In this document: one piece after another, positions 6,598-10,176 of the stretch
How the letters are laid out: every line of letters begins with the position of its first letter
How positions within the stretch are numbered: position 1 is the first letter of the stretch
Source: Gammaproteobacteria bacterium
GTDB lineage: Bacteria > Pseudomonadota > Gammaproteobacteria > Steroidobacterales > BM003
DNA: 10,176 bases
Assembly: GCA_026193125.1 (NCBI GenBank)
Contig: JAPHSC010000370.1
Location: 1-10,176, forward strand
Reading direction: 5' to 3'
The notes under the pieces: model-generated
Database searches by the model: none
Told to the model about the DNA's origin: nothing
The model's input: the letters and a program-made list of their open reading frames with translations, nothing else
Program-made: the position numbers and the translations under genes

Positions 6598-7185
6598 ATG
6601 CCGTATTCATACCTTAAAGTGTTGTTGCTAAGCCTACTTCTAATTCCCGCCGGATGCGGTCAACAGGTGAACGCAGACGAAGAGGTGGATCACAACCTGT
6701 CCGAAGCGCGAAAACTGGCACGCGAGTTTAACGCCCGCCTGCGGGGGAAGCTAGAACTGGCGATGGCCGAGGGCGGACCACTGGAAGCCATCGAGGTGTG
6801 CAGTACGCACGCTCCCGGCATTGCCGAACGTCTACAGGAACAACACATTACGGTTAAACGGACCAGCCTCGGCCTGCGTAACCCGGCGAACGAGCCCGAT
6901 CCCTGGGAGCAACGCATCCTGGTGTTCTTCGACGAGGAAAAAGAAGCCGGTGCCGACGTGACTGACTTGGAACACTTTGCCTTGTTCAGACACGAGGATG
7001 GTGAAGTATTTCGCTACGCCCGCGCCATCCCTACGGGCCCCGTCTGTCTTGTCTGCCATGGCGATAACATTGCGCCGGATGTGGCCCAGGCCCTGGCAGA
7101 GCGTTACCCGGACGATGCGGCCAAGGGTTACCAGGTCGGGCAGGTGAGGGGCATGGTGAGCATCACCATTCGCGAACCAAACTGA
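6598..7185 (+). CDS. DUF3365/Tll0287-like monoheme c-type lipoprotein
   Basis: This 195-residue protein has an N-terminal export signal (PYSYLKVLLLSLLLI) ending in PAGC at Cys20. This is a probable lipoprotein site, although Pro at -3 is atypical. The remainder matches the Tll0287-like (DUF3365) domain: AIEVC with Cys68, the RTSLGLRNPANEPDPWE block (residues 89-103), and a single heme motif Cys150-Leu-Val-Cys-His154-Gly. The C-terminus ends in a VGQVRGMVSITI strand. Such domains occur alone or as sensor modules and may bind heme; their precise role is poorly known. An extracytoplasmic redox or heme/gas-sensing role is inferred. I chose the ATG at 6598 with AGGA 8 nt upstream over an upstream in-frame TTG at 6577. 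It lies near the mtr genes but on the opposite strand, so a role in the same electron pathway is only suggested. Confidence 0.85.
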   Translation: MPYSYLKVLLLSLLLIPAGCGQQVNADEEVDHNLSEARKLAREFNARLRGKLELAMAEGGPLEAIEVCSTHAPGIAERLQEQHITVKRTSLGLRNPANEPDPWEQRILVFFDEEKEAGADVTDLEHFALFRHEDGEVFRYARAIPTGPVCLVCHGDNIAPDVAQALAERYPDDAAKGYQVGQVRGMVSITIREPN

Positions 7186-7214
7186 AGCGTTTTCGCCTAG
7201 AATTCACTTTTAAT

Positions 7215-7240
7215 TAGGTTCATAACTACCTATTTTATTA
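7215..7240 (+). terminator. Weak terminator candidate after the DUF3365 gene
   Basis: TAGGT (7215-7219) and ACCTA (7228-7232) form a 5-bp stem with an 8-nt loop, followed by TTTTATTA. The whole 52-bp gap to the convergent aidB homologue is very AT-rich. The stem is short, so termination here is plausible but weak. Confidence 0.35.
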
Positions 7241-8914
7241 GATAATTAATTCCGACCACGCTCGCTCCATGATAGCCTGACAGTCCACGCCCGTAGGCAG
7301 GGCCCCATACAATTGCCCGCGATTCCCGGAAAGGCGTGAGGCCACAAAGGCATCGCTCACAGCGCCATGTCCGGCGCGGATCAACAAGGAGGCCTGCAGA
7401 CCCAGGGCCATGGATTGGGCCAGGTCGCGGGCCCGGTACTCAAGCTCCATGGGGTCGGCCAGGTCATCGCCCAGCGCATCCAGCCAGGCGTCAAAGGTCC
7501 TGTCAGCTCCCCGCGCCAGCGCCAGTTCCTCCATCAGGGCCTGGATGCAACCCGGCTCGCGCCCCGTCGCCCTCAGCATGTCCAGAGCCTGGATATTGCC
7601 GCTACCTTCCCAGATAGCGTTCACCGGCGCCTCGCGATACAGACGGGGCATCATGGAATCCTCCATGACACCCGAGCCGCCTATACATTCCATGGCCTCA
7701 TAGGCGTGACCCGGCGTCCGTTTGCATATCCAGTACTTGCCAAAGGCCGTAGCCAGTCGAACCAACAGCTGCTCCGACTCCCGGGCGCTGTCATCCACGG
7801 CCCGGGCCACCCGCAGGGCCAGGGCAGTGGCTGCCTCGGACTCCAGTGCCAGGTCTGCCAGGACGTTCTGCATCAGCGGCTGATCCCACAGACGCTTGCC
7901 GAACGCACGGCGATGGCGGCAATGATGCAGGGCCTGGACTGCCGCCTGGCGCATACCGGCCGCAGAGCCAATCATGCAGTCAAAGCGCGTCATGGCGACC
8001 ATTTCCAATATCGTGGCCACGCCACGACCTTCTTCTCCTACCATCCACGCCAGCGCGCCACGCAGTTCGGTCTCGCTGGACGCGTTCGACGCATTCCCCA
8101 TCTTGTCCTTGAGACGAATCAGGTGCAGGGCATTTATGTGACCATCGGGATGCCAGCGGGGCAGCAGGAAACAGGTCAGTCCGCCCGGGGCCTGGGCCAG
8201 CACCAGGAACAGGTCACACATAGGAGCCGAGACAAAGTACTTGTGACCCACGAGCTCATAAGGCTGGCCTGGACCGCCGGCGCCAATTGACCTAGCGCGG
8301 GTGGTGTTGGCGCGTACATCCGAGCCGCCCTGTTTTTCGGTCATGGCCATGCCCACCGTCAGGCCGGTCTTGGCCGAGGCCGGGATATTCCGGGGGTCAT
8401 AAGAAGGGGCAGTGATCTTGGCTTCCCAGACTGCGGCCAGGTCGGGCTGGTGCCTGAGCGCCGGGATGGCGGCAAAGGTCATGGTTACCGGACAGCCATG
8501 ACCGGCTTCCAGCTGGGCGTGCAGCAAATACCTTGCGGCCCGGGCCACGTGGGCGCCGGGAACCGGGTCGGACCAGGGCGAACCGTGCAATCCGCCTTCA
8601 ATCGCCATGCTCATCAACTGGTGATAAGCGGGATGAAAACGCACCTCGTTGATACGGTGGCCATAGCGATCATGGGTGAACAGTTCGGGCTTGCAGCGAT
8701 TGGCCTGGTTGCCAAGCTCAATCATCTCCGGACGACCACACAGCTGGCCATACTCGGTGAGGCTGTCCACGGCCCAGCCGGCGCCTTCACGCACCACCGC
8801 TTCCCGCAGCGCCGGATCGGCTTTGAACAGGTTGTAATCCTGTAGCGCCGGTGGCTGGTTTTCAACCAGGTGAGTCTCGGCCAGAAGGCCGGTGTTCGAG
8901 CTTACATCATGCAT
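7238..8914 (-). CDS. aidB: AidB-type acyl-CoA dehydrogenase homologue
   Basis: This 558-residue flavoprotein belongs to the AidB branch of the acyl-CoA dehydrogenases. In E. coli AidB is induced in the Ada alkylation response, binds DNA and protects against some alkylating agents. Family landmarks are the REGAGW segment (42-47), FHPAYH (93-98), ARAARYLLHAQ (124-134), MTEKQGGSDV (191-200), the LKDKMGN/SNAS block (268-279), MTRFDC (308-313) and RLYREAPVNAIWEGSGN (424-440). Glu436 and Arg448 fall where, from memory, the E. coli Glu425/Arg437 pair lies. The protein is slightly longer than E. coli AidB (541), mainly from an N-terminal extension. The ATG has GAGG 7 nt upstream. No Ada box was recognised. 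It follows the hydrolase by 86 bp on the same strand. The C-terminal 118 residues are net acidic, so DNA binding may differ; a purely metabolic role is possible. Confidence 0.92.
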   Translation of the reverse strand: MHDVSSNTGLLAETHLVENQPPALQDYNLFKADPALREAVVREGAGWAVDSLTEYGQLCGRPEMIELGNQANRCKPELFTHDRYGHRINEVRFHPAYHQLMSMAIEGGLHGSPWSDPVPGAHVARAARYLLHAQLEAGHGCPVTMTFAAIPALRHQPDLAAVWEAKITAPSYDPRNIPASAKTGLTVGMAMTEKQGGSDVRANTTRARSIGAGGPGQPYELVGHKYFVSAPMCDLFLVLAQAPGGLTCFLLPRWHPDGHINALHLIRLKDKMGNASNASSETELRGALAWMVGEEGRGVATILEMVAMTRFDCMIGSAAGMRQAAVQALHHCRHRRAFGKRLWDQPLMQNVLADLALESEAATALALRVARAVDDSARESEQLLVRLATAFGKYWICKRTPGHAYEAMECIGGSGVMEDSMMPRLYREAPVNAIWEGSGNIQALDMLRATGREPGCIQALMEELALARGADRTFDAWLDALGDDLADPMELEYRARDLAQSMALGLQASLLIRAGHGAVSDAFVASRLSGNRGQLYGALPTGVDCQAIMERAWSELII

Positions 8915-8949
8915 ACACTCGCCTCATGCAGACCCTAGAGAGTGAAAGC

Positions 8950-8968
8950 AAAAAAACCGCGCACCCGG
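8950..8968 (-). terminator. T-rich weak terminator between hydrolase and aidB
   Basis: On the minus strand a short CCG/CGG stem (8966-8968 with 8957-8959, 6-nt loop) is followed by seven Ts (8956-8950). The T-run is strong but the stem is only 3-4 bp. It may end the lipid gene pair's transcript ahead of aidB, or be chance. Confidence 0.35.
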
Positions 8969-9000
8969 CGTCCATCCATAGCCATGGGCAATGCTGAGAA

Positions 9001-9801
9001 TCAGTCCTTGGCCCTGGCCTTGGACTTGGCCGCGAATTTATCGGGCTTGGGATAGAGCAGGCTGGTGTAGGGAGGGGCCTTGAATTTTCGCCAGCGGCCC
9101 TCTGGTTGGGCCAGGCGGTCAGCAATTGCCCACAATACGGCCGGGTGAAAACCCATACCCAGGTGACTCCCCTCGACCCGTATGTTTTCGGTCAGGCGCG
9201 AGGGTTTCTCGATCGAACACTGCCACGGCACCACGCCGTCAGTGCGGCTGTAAATGCATGTGCTGGGCACCGGCGGCGGCTCCGGCACCCTGGCCAGAAG
9301 CTCCGGAGCCATATGTGTCTCACGCTGCCCGGTAACGTCCTCGTATAACCAGGACACGGTGATCGAGTTGGGGTGGCGGATGGGGGTGCCCAGGGTGATC
9401 ACCTGGCGTACCAGGTCGGTGTCCAGCCAGGCCAGCTCCCTGGCGTACACGCCGCCCAGGCTCCAGCCGACGATGCTGATCTTGCGCTTGTAGCGACGGG
9501 ACAGTTCCTTCAGGCGCCCATGGATATCGTGTTCTTTCTCACCGATGGGTCCCAGGTTGCGACCCAGTTTCCAGCAATGCGCCCGGTAGCCCAGGGATTT
9601 CAGAAAGTGCCGTAATACATAGGTAGAGGCCTCGCCTGCCAGGAATCCCGGCAAGACCAGTACCGGCTGGCCATCGCCCGGCGGCGCCTGTTTCAGCAGC
9701 GGATAGGACCACAGGGAGGCGTAGGCCTCGCAGAAGACACGCCATTCCAGTACCTGGGATAACAGGGAAGGGCGCGCGACCTGTGCCTCTGCCGCACTCA
9801 T
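9001..9801 (-). CDS. Alpha/beta hydrolase, lipase/esterase-like
   Basis: This 266-residue alpha/beta-fold hydrolase has a central VLVLPGFLAG strand and oxyanion loop (47-56). The nucleophile elbow is Gly112-Trp-Ser114-Leu-Gly-Gly117. Likely acid Asp188 is in SRTDGVVPW, and His213 in GSHLGMGFHP completes the triad. There is no signal peptide, so it is probably cytoplasmic. The fold resembles esterase/lipase proteins, and a lipid ester substrate fits the preceding acyltransferase gene; the true substrate is unknown. The C-terminus ends in a Lys/Ala-rich tail (about 254-266). Its ATG overlaps the acyltransferase stop as ATGA, with only a weak GGCGG upstream, so its translation is probably coupled. 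Confidence 0.85.
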   Translation of the reverse strand: MSAAEAQVARPSLLSQVLEWRVFCEAYASLWSYPLLKQAPPGDGQPVLVLPGFLAGEASTYVLRHFLKSLGYRAHCWKLGRNLGPIGEKEHDIHGRLKELSRRYKRKISIVGWSLGGVYARELAWLDTDLVRQVITLGTPIRHPNSITVSWLYEDVTGQRETHMAPELLARVPEPPPVPSTCIYSRTDGVVPWQCSIEKPSRLTENIRVEGSHLGMGFHPAVLWAIADRLAQPEGRWRKFKAPPYTSLLYPKPDKFAAKSKARAKD

Positions 9802-10176
9802 TCTGCGTTACCGCCGATTCGACCCCGGGCAGCTTTCTTGCGTGCAAGGGCCTTGCTACCGGCGAGCTTCTTTTTTGGCTGCAGCTTGGCCGCAGGCTTG
9901 GAGGCGGCAGGCTTCCTACTGACCTTTTTCTTGCCTTTGCGACTACCGGCATTCATCACCGCCGCCTGCAATTTCTGGAAGGACTCGTGCAGGCAGGTTT
10001 CGAAATACTCCATATCCGGGACGATATCGGGACAGGAGGTGAGGGCAATGGTCAGGTATTCATCGTAGCTGGTCACCACGATAATCAGGCCCAGTCCGTC
10101 GATAATCGGTGCCATCCCCAGGGTGCCGACCAACTCGCCGCCGCCGAAATACAGCTTCTGCCGCGGTCCGGGCACG
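9798..10176 (-). CDS. Wax ester synthase/DGAT, C-terminal fragment (cut by window edge)
   Basis: Only the last 125 codons lie in the window; the catalytic HHxxxDG region would be upstream, outside it. The visible part matches the WS/DGAT C-terminal domain: VPGPRQKLYFGGGELVGTLG at the start, then MAPIIDGLGL (21-30), ITS-type strands around LIIVVTSYDEYLTIAL, and CPDIVPD (48-54) before a helix. The enzyme would transfer fatty acyl-CoA to fatty alcohols or diacylglycerol, making wax esters or triacylglycerol for storage. After about residue 78 comes an unusual tail of some 41 residues with 18 Lys/Arg, many Ala and no acidic residue until the last position. The first visible GTG is an internal codon, not a start. 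It overlaps the hydrolase ATG by ATGA. Confidence 0.82.
   Translation of the reverse strand, partial: VPGPRQKLYFGGGELVGTLGMAPIIDGLGLIIVVTSYDEYLTIALTSCPDIVPDMEYFETCLHESFQKLQAAVMNAGSRKGKKKVSRKPAASKPAAKLQPKKKLAGSKALARKKAARGRIGGNAE

Noticed and set aside
7367..8290. Plus-strand open frame of about 307 codons antisense to aidB
   Set aside because: The opposite strand carries a full-length AidB homologue with conserved motifs throughout; this frame has none.

Overview
The window looks like chromosomal DNA from a Gram-negative, probably marine or aquatic gammaproteobacterium. This is inferred from a complete Shewanella-type mtrCAB cluster, an AidB homologue very close to the Enterobacteria type, Shine-Dalgarno-led genes, moderately high GC, and a wax-ester synthase/DGAT fragment. 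I see no transposase, integrase, tRNA, rRNA or CRISPR array.

Left half (about 131-5680, all on the minus strand): an extracellular electron transfer operon in transcription order mtrC - mtrA - mtrB. It encodes a surface decaheme lipoprotein of the OmcA/MtrC family (ten CXXCH motifs), a periplasmic decaheme cytochrome of the MtrA/DmsE family (ten CXXCH motifs), and an MtrB/PioB-type outer-membrane beta-barrel that sheaths the MtrA wire. mtrA and mtrB are tightly coupled: the mtrB Shine-Dalgarno overlaps the mtrA stop. mtrC and mtrA are separated by about 155 bp holding two inverted repeats. A strong intrinsic terminator closes the operon at 131-170. No inner-membrane quinol oxidase (CymA type) lies in the window, so electrons must be supplied from elsewhere.

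Middle (5681-7237): a 519-bp non-coding region with several inverted repeats, including a pair of mutually exclusive pairings in the presumed mtrC leader. It is followed by a small single-domain rhodanese (minus) and a divergent monoheme DUF3365/Tll0287-like lipoprotein (plus). The Shine-Dalgarno of the latter lies in the loop of a perfect 8-bp hairpin abutting its start codon. The monoheme protein is a further redox protein next to the EET locus, but no direct functional link is shown.

Right part (7238-10176, minus strand): the C-terminal end of a wax ester synthase/acyl-CoA:diacylglycerol acyltransferase with a Lys/Ala-rich tail, overlapping by ATGA with an alpha/beta hydrolase (Ser-Asp-His triad) that also ends in a short Lys/Ala tail, then an aidB-type acyl-CoA dehydrogenase homologue. 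The first two probably form a neutral-lipid synthesis/turnover pair. aidB may be separate, because a T-rich weak terminator lies between.

The most interesting points are: an MtrC homologue with a collagen-like Gly-X-Y linker and no non-heme cysteines in its mature chain (so no CX8C disulfide); the intercistronic and leader RNA structures of the mtr operon; the loop-presented Shine-Dalgarno of the DUF3365 gene; and the shared Lys/Ala tails of the lipid gene pair.
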